DNA of 13,496 bases, taken from contig JBBSEW010000082.1 of NCBI GenBank assembly GCA_038239305.1, forward strand, positions 1-13,496, in the 5' to 3' direction. How positions within the stretch are numbered: the stretch's first letter is position 1; the number at the start of each line of letters is the position of its first letter. Positions 1-6,362 of the stretch are shown piece after piece. The DNA comes from JALYUA01 sp038239305. Its GTDB lineage: Bacteria; Acidobacteriota; Thermoanaerobaculia; UBA5066; Gp7-AA6. The notes beneath the pieces were generated by a model that was given only the letters and a program-made list of their open reading frames with translations, ran no database searches and was not told the origin of the DNA. The position numbers were made by a program, and so were the translations under genes.

Positions 1-80
1 CATCTCTCCGGACTAAACACGCCCTCGGGTAGCGTGAGCGGGTCGAGGGTAGCAGGGCGGCGGCCGGCCGTACACCCGCA
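1..80. other. Left-edge non-coding stretch
   Basis: This is the sequence downstream of the decarboxylase stop codon, running to the window edge. No reading frame enters it convincingly from the left. CCCTCG at 22-27 can pair with CGAGGG at 44-49, but the enclosed loop is 16 bases and no T-run follows on the minus strand, so I do not call it a terminator. Confidence 0.4.
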
Positions 81-1532
81 TTAACCGGCGGCGAGCAGCT
101 CCCGGCCGATCCGGTCCGTCTCGTCGAGGAGGAGGAGCAGGTCTTCCTCGCGGGTCCGAAAGTTCACGATGCAGACCCGCAGCGCCGCCCGGCCCTTGAG
201 GACCGTTGGCGCGAGAAAGAACGATCCGTCGGAGACGAGTCGATTGACGATTCTCCGGTTGACTGCGTCGAGCTCGCTGTCCGATCCGTTCCATGCGGCG
301 GGCTTCCAGCGAAAATTCGCAATCGAGAGAACGGTCTCGGCGAGACGCTCGATCTCGCGCCGCCGGTCGATCTCGTCCGACAGGAAATGCGCGAGCCGGA
401 CGTCGTTCTCGATCGCAGCGGCGTATCCGCGCGTCCCGTGCGCCTTCCAGCCCATCCAGACTTTCAGCGCCTTGAATCCGCGCGAAAGCTCGACTCCGCG
501 CTCGGCGAACCAGGCGGGACCGGGGAACGGGCTCTCCGGATCGGAAGCCAGGTATTCCGGAAAGCGGCGGAACGTGTCCGCGAGCCGCCCCGGCTGGCGA
601 ACCAGCGTCGCCCCGGCTTCGTAGGGCACGTAGAGCCACTTGTGCGGATCCGCCGCGACCGAGTCGGCGCGCTCGATCCCGGAAAAGAGAGGGCGAAGAA
701 CGTGGGAGAGAACGGCCATCGCGCCGTACGCTCCGTCGATGTGCAGCCAGAGACGCTCGCGCTCGCAGAAGTCGGCGATCGCGTCGAGCGGATCGATGGC
801 CCCCGTGTTGACGGTCCCGGCGTTCCCCACGACGATCGCGGGCAGGAACCCGGACTCGCGGTCCCGGGCTACGGCGCGCTCGAGCTCCGCCATCGGAATG
901 CGAAAGTGCTCGTCGGACGGGAGCTTGCGCAGCTGAGCCGTCCCGATGCCGAGCAGATCGACGGCCTTGTCGACGCAGGAATGAACCTGGTCGCTCGCGT
1001 AAACCGTGAGGCGGGCGTGGCCCGGACCGGCGAGCCCCTCGGAGCGGACGTCTCCCGGCGTCATCGCCCGGCGGGCGGCGGCGAGCGCGGTGAAATTTGC
1101 CATGGAGCCGCCGGACACGAGGATGCCCTCCGCCTCCGCCGGGAAGCCCAGGGCGCTCGCGATCCACCCGACGACCTGCTTTTCGATGTGGATTGCGGCG
1201 TGGTCCCCGCCCCAGCAGTTCGAGTTCATCGCGGAGGCGAGCCCGTCCGCGACGATGCCAACGGGATCGGCGGTGGAGTTGATGAAGCCGTAGAAGCGCG
1301 GATGCGAATTTCCCATCGGAAACGGCATGACGTGCTCGCGCACGAACGCCAGGATCTCGTCGAAGGGGGCGCCCTCCACCGGCGCGGGCCCCTCGAAAAG
1401 GGATGCACGCTGCCCGACCTTGCCGAACACGGCGTTCTGCTCGAGCTTCGCCCGATGGCCGGCGATCGCGTCCGCGGCGAGGTAGCCCATGCGGCGCAGC
1501 TCCTCCGGCGTCCGGTCGAAGGGGCTGCTCAT
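81..1532 (-). CDS. PLP-dependent aromatic-L-amino-acid decarboxylase (group II)
   Basis: A 483-residue cytosolic enzyme of the group II PLP decarboxylases, the family of aromatic-L-amino-acid, tryptophan and tyrosine decarboxylases. It would remove the carboxyl group of an aromatic amino acid to give an amine. The PLP lysine is K298 in the motif DPHKWLYVPYEAG. H184 (SDQVHSCVDKA) is the ring-stacking histidine and D266 (LHIDGAYG) the residue contacting the pyridine nitrogen. Y327 (FPEYLASD) aligns with the catalytic-loop Tyr332 of human DDC, which argues for true decarboxylation rather than aldehyde synthesis. Length matches the family (about 480). The ATG at 1532 fits the family N-terminus (FDRTPEELRRMGY) although no clear ribosome binding site precedes it. 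It lies 85 bp downstream of the superoxide dismutase gene on the same strand and might be co-transcribed. The substrate cannot be read from sequence alone. Confidence 0.93.
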   Translation of the reverse strand: MSSPFDRTPEELRRMGYLAADAIAGHRAKLEQNAVFGKVGQRASLFEGPAPVEGAPFDEILAFVREHVMPFPMGNSHPRFYGFINSTADPVGIVADGLASAMNSNCWGGDHAAIHIEKQVVGWIASALGFPAEAEGILVSGGSMANFTALAAARRAMTPGDVRSEGLAGPGHARLTVYASDQVHSCVDKAVDLLGIGTAQLRKLPSDEHFRIPMAELERAVARDRESGFLPAIVVGNAGTVNTGAIDPLDAIADFCERERLWLHIDGAYGAMAVLSHVLRPLFSGIERADSVAADPHKWLYVPYEAGATLVRQPGRLADTFRRFPEYLASDPESPFPGPAWFAERGVELSRGFKALKVWMGWKAHGTRGYAAAIENDVRLAHFLSDEIDRRREIERLAETVLSIANFRWKPAAWNGSDSELDAVNRRIVNRLVSDGSFFLAPTVLKGRAALRVCIVNFRTREEDLLLLLDETDRIGRELLAAG

Positions 1533-1539
1533 GGGTTGT

Positions 1540-1559
1540 GGGAAGAAGGGAAGAAGGGG
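1540..1559. repeat. Short tandem repeat GGGAAGAA x2
   Basis: Two perfect copies of GGGAAGAA (1540-1547, 1548-1555) followed by GGGG, just upstream of the decarboxylase start. On the minus strand it reads as a pyrimidine tract where a ribosome binding site would be expected. It is one of several short tandem repeats placed between genes in this window; this one has an 8 bp unit. Confidence 0.55.
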
Positions 1560-1564
1560 CGAGG

Positions 1565-1597
1565 GCGGCGGATGCGACCTTTCGGATGCTCCGCCGC
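1565..1597 (-). terminator. Possible stem-loop terminator after sodC
   Basis: GCGGCGGA (1565-1572) pairs perfectly with TCCGCCGC (1590-1597), an 8 bp GC-rich stem around a 17-base loop, starting 20 bp downstream of the superoxide dismutase stop. No T-run follows on the minus strand, so it could be a 3'-end stabiliser, an attenuator before the decarboxylase gene, or chance in GC-rich DNA. Confidence 0.3.
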
Positions 1598-1617
1598 TTC
1601 CGCCCGGGTTTCTGCGC

Positions 1618-2190
1618 CTACTGGATGACGCCGCAGGCGAGGCGTCCGCCCGCGTTGCCCGTCGGCTGCGTCATGAAATCGTCCGCCTTCTCGTGAAAGA
1701 CCACCGACCGTCCCACCACCGAGTAAGTGCCGGCCGTGACCGTCAGAAGGTCGCTCTTGATGTCGAGGTCGCCCTTGCCGTCCGCGCCGATCTCGATGTT
1801 CCCGAGATCGCCCGCGTGGCGCTTCTCCACCATCGGGCCCGCGTGCGGCATGGTCCCCGGATTGAAGTGTCCGCCGGCGGACTTGGCTTCCGGATCGGAG
1901 CAGTCGCCCTTCTCGTGCAGGTGGAGGCCGTGCGTGCCCGGGGGCGCGTTCTCGACGTGCACATGAACCCGAACGCCGCCTCCGGCGACCTCCGCGAAGG
2001 TCGCCATGCCGGTGACCGTCGATCCGCTCTTCGACTCGAGAGTGGCGCGGGCGCTCGGCCCCGCGGAAGCCATTGGCGCGGCGGAAGAACCGGACATCGA
2101 GGCGGAGCCCGTGGACGTCGAGGAAGCGCAGCCGGCCAGAACGAGCGCGGCCGCAGCCAGGGTGGGAGCGAACAGGATTCGGATCTTCAT
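1618..2190 (-). CDS. sodC: Cu/Zn superoxide dismutase, lipoprotein
   Basis: A 190-residue Cu/Zn superoxide dismutase that converts superoxide to hydrogen peroxide and oxygen outside the cytoplasm. The first 20 residues are a lipoprotein signal ending in the lipobox LAGC, with the lipidated cysteine at 21, followed by a Ser/Ala/Gly-rich linker to about 48. Metal ligands are all visible: H90 and H92 (GLHLHEKGDC), bridging H108 (GGHFNPG), H116, H125, D128 (RHAGDLGNI) and H166 (VVFHEKADDF). C97 and C186 would form the conserved disulfide, and R183 (GNAGGRLACGVI) is the active-site arginine. I chose the ATG at 2190 because AAGGAGG lies 7 bp upstream and it opens the signal peptide; longer versions of the frame add an unlikely N-terminus. 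It is divergent from a two-component operon with a 69 bp gap, so shared regulation is possible. Confidence 0.96.
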   Translation of the reverse strand: MKIRILFAPTLAAAALVLAGCASSTSTGSASMSGSSAAPMASAGPSARATLESKSGSTVTGMATFAEVAGGGVRVHVHVENAPPGTHGLHLHEKGDCSDPEAKSAGGHFNPGTMPHAGPMVEKRHAGDLGNIEIGADGKGDLDIKSDLLTVTAGTYSVVGRSVVFHEKADDFMTQPTGNAGGRLACGVIQ

Positions 2191-2259
2191 GCTTTCCTCC
2201 TTCGGAAACGCGAGTCGAATGAGAGAATACCTCCGCATCGCGATTTCCGAGCCGCCGTC
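2191..2259. promoter_or_regulatory. Divergent promoter region, sodC / two-component operon
   Basis: This 69 bp gap between sodC (minus) and the small membrane protein gene (plus) must hold the sodC promoter and probably that of the operon. A minus-strand TATTCT hexamer in the GGAGGTATTCTCTC segment is a weak -10 candidate. No convincing -35 box or operator palindrome is visible. The strong sodC ribosome binding site is at the left end. Confidence 0.35.
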
Positions 2260-2478
2260 ATGAAAACCATTCCTCCCGTCGAAGTGTCCCGTATGGCTCT
2301 CGTCGTGCTCGTCGCCGCGGGGGTCGTGACCGCCGTGGCGTCGGCCGGTGATCTGTCTCACTTCGCGGCGGGATTCGCCGCGGGCGCCGGCTCGGCCCTG
2401 GTGCTCTCCCGCCTGCGCCGCCCTCCGGACGCAGGGACGGAAGGGTCCGAACCGGAACAAGAGGACCCCGTCTCATGA
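2260..2478 (+). CDS. Small membrane protein coupled to response regulator
   Basis: A 72-residue protein I do not recognise. Residues 12-29 (MALVVLVAAGVVTAVASA) form a clear hydrophobic helix. Residues 34-50 form a second, Gly/Ala-rich helix that could make a short hairpin, followed by an RLRR positive cluster and an acidic C-terminus (EGSEPEQEDPVS). Its TGA at 2476-2478 overlaps the ATG of the response regulator (ATGA), so translation is probably coupled. No good ribosome binding site precedes the ATG at 2260; an in-frame ATG at 2293 is an alternative. Support for a real gene is the exact stop/start overlap, the orderly membrane profile and the lack of any competing gene. It may supply the membrane part that the kinase of this operon lacks, but that is speculation. 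Confidence 0.6.
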   Translation: MKTIPPVEVSRMALVVLVAAGVVTAVASAGDLSHFAAGFAAGAGSALVLSRLRRPPDAGTEGSEPEQEDPVS

Positions 2479-3161
2479 AAATCCTGGTGGTCGAGGATGA
2501 AGAAAAAATCGCGCAGTTCCTCCGGAAGGGACTGACGGAGAAGGGCTACACGGTCGAGGCGGTGAAGGACGCGGATTCCGCCCTCGAACGGTTCGACGCC
2601 GGCGTGTACGAGATCGTCATCCTCGATCTCCTGCTGCCGGGCTCGAAGGACGGGCTGGAGCTTTGCCGCGAGCTGCGGACTCGCGGCGTGCGGTCCAAGA
2701 TCCTGATGCTCACGGCCCGGGATACCGTCGAGAACAAGATCGAAGGGCTCGACGCCGGCGCGGACGACTACCTCGTGAAGCCGTTTTCGTTTCGAGAGCT
2801 CCTGGCACGCCTGCGCGCACTCTCGCGCCGGACGGAGTTCGAAGAGCCGGGACCGATCGCGTTCGGCGACATCTCGTACGACCCCGAGTCGAGAGAAGTC
2901 GGGCGTGACGGAGAGCTCATCCGGCTGACCGCGCGGGAAGGGGCTCTGTTCGAGCTCCTGCTCCGCCGGCGCGGGAAAGTCGTCTCCCGGTCGGAGATCC
3001 AAGCCCGCATCTGGGAGGACTCGTTCGATCTTTCGACAAACATCATCGACGTGTACATCAATGCGCTGCGGAAGAAGATCGATGCGGGAGACCGCGACAA
3101 GCTCATCCAGACCGTGCGCGGTGTCGGGTATCGCGTGCGCGCGCCGGGCGCCGAGGACTGA
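2475..3161 (+). CDS. OmpR/CusR-family response regulator
   Basis: A 228-residue two-component response regulator. The receiver domain (1-120) has the acidic pocket E7-D8, the phosphoacceptor D51 (VILDLLLPG), T80 (MLTARD) and K102 (YLVKPFSF). The C-terminal winged-helix DNA-binding domain spans about 130-224, with the typical segment around IWEDSFDLSTNIIDVYINAL and the wing VRGVGYRV. The helix pattern is closest to the CusR/CopR group often tied to metal or envelope stress, but family resemblance does not fix the signal. GAGGA about 9 bp before the ATG is a good ribosome binding site. The start overlaps the upstream small gene by 4 bp and the kinase follows after 7 bp, so the three form one operon. 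The nearby divergent sodC is a candidate target. Confidence 0.95.
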   Translation: MKILVVEDEEKIAQFLRKGLTEKGYTVEAVKDADSALERFDAGVYEIVILDLLLPGSKDGLELCRELRTRGVRSKILMLTARDTVENKIEGLDAGADDYLVKPFSFRELLARLRALSRRTEFEEPGPIAFGDISYDPESREVGRDGELIRLTAREGALFELLLRRRGKVVSRSEIQARIWEDSFDLSTNIIDVYINALRKKIDAGDRDKLIQTVRGVGYRVRAPGAED

Positions 3162-3168
3162 ATCGGGG

Positions 3169-4041
3169 ATGGGGATCTTCTCGACACGGCGGGGCGCACC
3201 GCCCGCCCCCATCCCCGACGCCCTTGGCGTTCTCCTGCGAAGGCTCGTCGAGACCGAGCAGCATCCGCTCAAGCGGATACCCGCCGCCGACCTGGCGGAA
3301 GAGGCGCGCGATCTCGCGGAGCGGCTGAACGCGCGCCTCGACGCGCTGGCGTCCATGGAGAAGGAACAGCAGCAGTTCATTGCGGACGTATCGCACGAGC
3401 TGCGGACTCCTCTGACCGTGCTGCGCGGTTCGCTCGAGGTGGTGCTGGAGGAGGACCGGCCGGCCGAGGAGTATCGGGAGGCGATCGGCAACGCGCTCCT
3501 CGAGGTCCGGCACCTGACGCGCCTCTCGCAGAACCTCCTTTTCCTCGCGCGCGGCCAGAGCGGCCGCATCACCCTCTCCTTTGCCAATGTCGATCTCAAC
3601 CGTTTCGTCTCCGACGTGACACGCGAGCTCCAACCCGCGGCCAATGACCGGTCGATCGACCTTCAGGCCGAGGTGCCGATGGAGCCGGTCCGCGCGTTCA
3701 TCGACGCCGATCGGATGCAGCAGGTCCTTCACAATCTCCTCGAGAACGCCATCCGCTACACGCCGGAAAACGGGAAGATCCGCGTCGTCCTCGCCTCGGC
3801 GACGGGCGAAGCCACGATCGCCGTCGTCGACACAGGCATCGGCATTCCTCCACGTGACCGCCCGCACGTCTTCGAACGCTTCTTCCGCAGCGACCGCGCT
3901 CGCCGGGCGTATCCCGGCGGCTCCGGGCTGGGACTCTCGATCGCGAGATGGATCATCGACGCGCACAAGGGAACCGTGGATGTCGAAAGCGAGCCGGACG
4001 CGGGGACAACCTTTCGAGTGCGGCTGCCGTTGATCGTGTGA
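3169..4041 (+). CDS. Histidine kinase lacking transmembrane sensor region
   Basis: A 290-residue sensor kinase, partner of the regulator 7 bp upstream. Residues 34-62 resemble the second half of a HAMP linker (PLKRIPAADLAEEARDLAER). The HisKA domain has the phosphorylated H76 (FIADVSHELRTPLTVLRG). The ATPase domain shows the N box with N193 (LLENAIRYTP), G1 DTGIGI at 221-226, an F box (FERFFRSD) and G2 GGSGLGLSI at 250-258. All catalytic motifs are intact. Odd feature: CusS-like kinases usually have two membrane helices and a periplasmic domain before HAMP (about 450 residues); here the N-terminus is short, charged and Pro/Ala-rich, with no hydrophobic helix. There is no room upstream for a lost sensor, because the regulator ends 7 bp before the ATG. 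It is either a soluble kinase or works with another sensing protein. Confidence 0.93.
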   Translation: MGIFSTRRGAPPAPIPDALGVLLRRLVETEQHPLKRIPAADLAEEARDLAERLNARLDALASMEKEQQQFIADVSHELRTPLTVLRGSLEVVLEEDRPAEEYREAIGNALLEVRHLTRLSQNLLFLARGQSGRITLSFANVDLNRFVSDVTRELQPAANDRSIDLQAEVPMEPVRAFIDADRMQQVLHNLLENAIRYTPENGKIRVVLASATGEATIAVVDTGIGIPPRDRPHVFERFFRSDRARRAYPGGSGLGLSIARWIIDAHKGTVDVESEPDAGTTFRVRLPLIV

Positions 4042-4061
4042 ACAGCGCCGGGAAACGAAGC

Positions 4062-4234
4062 CGTTATCAGTTATCAGTTGTTGGTTTCCGCTCGCAGGCA
4101 TGGCCCGTTTCTCATCGAGTAAATTCGATCCGTACGCCAGGATGAAGTCTGTTCGCGAGTCGATGGATGATGGCCCCAGAGAATACTGACCAGATAACTG
4201 ATAACTGATAACTGACAACTGATGACTGATAACG
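4062..4234. repeat. Inverted pair of ATAACTG heptamer arrays with 135 bp spacer
   Basis: The left arm (4062-4080) carries GTTATCA units. The right array (4194-4233) carries ATAACTG x3, ACAACTG, ATGACTG and ATAAC. The left 19 bases match the reverse complement of 4216-4234 at 18 of 19 positions, so the arms could pair around a 135-base spacer. The spacer has no gene. The same heptamer is known from cyanobacterial STRR sequences (spurious QLSVISY translations), though this window is clearly not cyanobacterial in style. The AT-rich arms stand out from the GC-rich surroundings. The right array ends 12 bp before the thiolase start. There is no clear target-site duplication, so I do not call it a transposon. 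Confidence 0.8.
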
Positions 4235-4245
4235 AAAAACAACGC

Positions 4246-5451
4246 ATGCGCCCCGTCTACATCCTCTCCGCGGTCCGCACGCCGATCGGGAAATTCGGCG
4301 GCTCGTTTGCCGGGCTCTCAGCGGCGGATCTCGGTGTCGCCGCCGCGATCGGAGCGCTCGAGCGTTCCGGCCTTCCTCCCGATGCGGTGAGCGAGACCGT
4401 CTTCGGCCACGCTCGGCAGGCGGGGGGCGGACCGAACACGGCGCGGCAGGTCTCGCATCGCGCGGGCGTGCCGGACTCCGTTCCCGCATACACCGTGAAC
4501 AAGGCGTGCGCCTCCTCGCTGAAAGCGCTGACCCTGGGAGCGCTGTCGATCGCGGCGGGGGAGAACGAAGTGGTGCTGGCGGGAGGCGCGGAGTGCATGT
4601 CGGCGACCCCCTATCTCCTTCCGCGAGTCCGGTTCGGAATGCGCATGGGCCACGGAGAGGTCGTGGACGCCATGTATCGAGACGGGTTTCTGTGCCCGCT
4701 CTGCGGTCAGCTCATGGGCGAAACGGCGGAGAACCTCGTCCGCGAGTACGGTATCTCCCGGGAGGAGCAGGACGCGTTCGCGCTCGAGTCGCAGCGGCGC
4801 GCGGGCGCGGCCGCCGGCGCCGGGTGGAGCGACGCGGAGATCGTTCCGGTGGAAATGGCCGGCCGAAAGGGCCCGGTCAGGGTCACGAAGGACGAGCACC
4901 TCCGGCCCGAAACGACCATGGAGTCGCTCGCGAAGCTGCCGCCCGTCTTCGATCCCGAGAACGGGACCGTGCACGCCGGCAACTCCTCGGGCATCACGGA
5001 CGGTGGCGCGGCGCTCGTGCTCGCCTCCGAGGAGGCGGCCGCTCGGTCCGGCGTCGAGCCGCTCGCGCGCGTCGTCGCCTGGTCTTCTGCGGGGGTCGAG
5101 CCGTCGCGGATGGGGATCGGGCCCGTCCCGGCGATCCGCGCGCTCCTCTCGCGGACGGGGCGGCGCCTCGAGGAGATCGACCGGATCGAGCTGAACGAGG
5201 CGTTCGCCGCCCAGGTCCTCGCCTGCGCGCGCGAACTGTCGCTCGACCTCGCGCGCGTGAACGTCCGCGGCGGGGCGATCGCGCTCGGTCACCCGATCGG
5301 AGCGACCGGAGCGCGCATCACGACGACCCTTCTCCACGAAATGCGGCGGGCGGACGTCCGGAGCGGTCTCGCCACGCTGTGCATCTCGGGAGGCATGGGG
5401 ATGGCGGTCCTGTTCGAGCGCGAGCGAGGTTCGGGCGTCTTGTCCGGTTAG
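4246..5451 (+). CDS. Thiolase (acetyl-CoA C-acetyltransferase family)
   Basis: A 401-residue thiolase that condenses or cleaves acyl-CoA units (acetoacetyl-CoA or 3-ketoacyl-CoA) in the cytosol. The nucleophile is C88 in VNKACASSLKAL. H349 (GGAIALGHPIGATGAR) and the second cysteine C379 (LCISGGMGMA) complete the triad, and N317 lies in the conserved IELNEAFAAQ motif. Length is typical (about 390-400). I chose the ATG at 4246 because RPVYILSAVRTPIGKFGG is the normal family N-terminus. An in-frame ATG at 4222 lies inside the heptamer repeat and would add eight repeat-derived residues. No clear ribosome binding site is seen for either. It is followed after 12 bp by an amidotransferase gene. Biosynthetic versus degradative role cannot be decided. 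Confidence 0.95.
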   Translation: MRPVYILSAVRTPIGKFGGSFAGLSAADLGVAAAIGALERSGLPPDAVSETVFGHARQAGGGPNTARQVSHRAGVPDSVPAYTVNKACASSLKALTLGALSIAAGENEVVLAGGAECMSATPYLLPRVRFGMRMGHGEVVDAMYRDGFLCPLCGQLMGETAENLVREYGISREEQDAFALESQRRAGAAAGAGWSDAEIVPVEMAGRKGPVRVTKDEHLRPETTMESLAKLPPVFDPENGTVHAGNSSGITDGGAALVLASEEAAARSGVEPLARVVAWSSAGVEPSRMGIGPVPAIRALLSRTGRRLEEIDRIELNEAFAAQVLACARELSLDLARVNVRGGAIALGHPIGATGARITTTLLHEMRRADVRSGLATLCISGGMGMAVLFERERGSGVLSG

Positions 5452-5463
5452 AATCGGGTCCCG

Positions 5464-6237
5464 ATGCGCATCGCTCTGACCCTCGATCGCGACGCTTCCC
5501 GCGCGGAGACGAACGACTACGTGCGTTCGCTCTGCGAGGCGGGATTCGCCCGTGAGGAAATCGAGATCCTCGGCCCCGGCGCTGCGCCGGCCGGGGAGTT
5601 CCATGGGATCGTCCTCGGCGGCGGATGCGACGTCGATCCTGTCCGCTACGGCGAATCCTCGAGGGCCGGGGCGGGAGTCGAGATCGACGCGGAGCGCGAC
5701 ACGCTCGACTTCGATCTCTTCGATCGCGCCCGACGAGACTCCATTCCCGTACTGGCGATCTGCCGCGGGCTCCAGGTGATCAACGTCGCGCTCGGGGGAA
5801 CCCTCGTCCAGGACATCCCCTCGGAGCATCCGTCGCCGCTCGTCCACGACACTCCGGGAAAGGACCGGCTTCGTCGCGAGCACGAGGTCGAGATCGTGGC
5901 AGGGACACGGCTCGCGTCGATCGCCGGTGGCGGCGGAACCCTCGACGTCAACAGCCGCCACCACCAGGCCGTCGCGCGGCCGGCGCCGGCGCTCGTCCTC
6001 TCGGCGACCTCGGTCGACGGGCTCGTGGAAGCCGCCGAGGGCGCCCCGGGGGGGCCGTGGCTGGTCGGCGTGCAATGGCATCCCGAGAATCTCGCTCCGG
6101 CCGGCGACGAGGCGTCGCGCCGCCTCTTCGCGGAATTCGCGCGCGTCGTGCGGGAGCGCGCGGCCGGCGCGGAGCTCGCGGTCGGCCCGGAGTTCGAAAC
6201 TGCCGCTGCGGGCCGAGCGGAGAACGCTTCGCGGTAG
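5464..6237 (+). CDS. Class I glutamine amidotransferase, PuuD-like gamma-glutamyl hydrolase
   Basis: A 257-residue protein of the peptidase C26 / PuuD group, which hydrolyse gamma-glutamyl amides such as gamma-glutamyl-GABA. The nucleophile is C100 in LAICRGLQVINVALGG. H206 and E208 (GVQWHPEN) complete the triad. The N-terminal GIVLGGGCDVDPVRYGE and the NSRHHQAV segment (163-170) are typical of the family. The last 20 residues (from about 237) are a variable Ala/Glu-rich tail. It starts 12 bp after the thiolase stop, so the two are probably co-transcribed, although no common pathway is obvious. No other putrescine-pathway gene is present, so the GABA substrate is family inference only. Confidence 0.88.
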   Translation: MRIALTLDRDASRAETNDYVRSLCEAGFAREEIEILGPGAAPAGEFHGIVLGGGCDVDPVRYGESSRAGAGVEIDAERDTLDFDLFDRARRDSIPVLAICRGLQVINVALGGTLVQDIPSEHPSPLVHDTPGKDRLRREHEVEIVAGTRLASIAGGGGTLDVNSRHHQAVARPAPALVLSATSVDGLVEAAEGAPGGPWLVGVQWHPENLAPAGDEASRRLFAEFARVVRERAAGAELAVGPEFETAAAGRAENASR

Positions 6238-6362
6238 GAATCACGCGGCCCGACCGTGTGTTGGGAGCCTTGGTCCCGGTGTCCCGGAACCGGTTTCCTC
6301 GAAGAGCGATTTCGGAAACTTAAAAATTAGAAATTAGCGATCTCGAGAAGGAGTCTCCTCCC
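6238..6362. promoter_or_regulatory. Intergenic region before the hydrolase operon
   Basis: This 125 bp gap holds an imperfect hairpin (6272-6291: GGTCCCGG, 4-base loop, CCGGAACC, one mismatch) followed by GGTTTCC, a weak terminator candidate for the amidotransferase transcript. It also holds two AAATTAG heptamers (6324-6337) and a strong ribosome binding site AAGGAG (6348-6353). The AT-rich heptamers are the likeliest place for a promoter. AGGAGTCTCCT overlaps the ribosome binding site as a short palindrome. Confidence 0.4.
6324..6337. repeat. AAATTAG heptamer x2
   Basis: Two perfect adjacent copies of AAATTAG in an otherwise GC-rich gap, preceded by a partial TTAAA. The unit length of 7 matches other intergenic repeats in this window, although the unit sequence differs. 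Confidence 0.5.

Noticed and set aside
503..560. Idea that the decarboxylase is an aldehyde synthase because a loop Tyr seemed replaced by Phe (F342).
   Set aside because: Recounting against human DDC puts Tyr332 in the PTYLKH segment, which aligns with Y327 (FPEYLASD) here, so the catalytic tyrosine is kept.
1489..2478. Long plus-strand frame of about 329 codons antisense to sodC.
   Set aside because: It is open because of GC-rich codon bias opposite a clear sodC; only its last 72 codons look like a real protein.
4318..6081. Minus-strand frame of about 587 codons across the thiolase and amidotransferase.
   Set aside because: Arg/Asp/Pro-rich with no recognisable domain and antisense to two well-supported genes.
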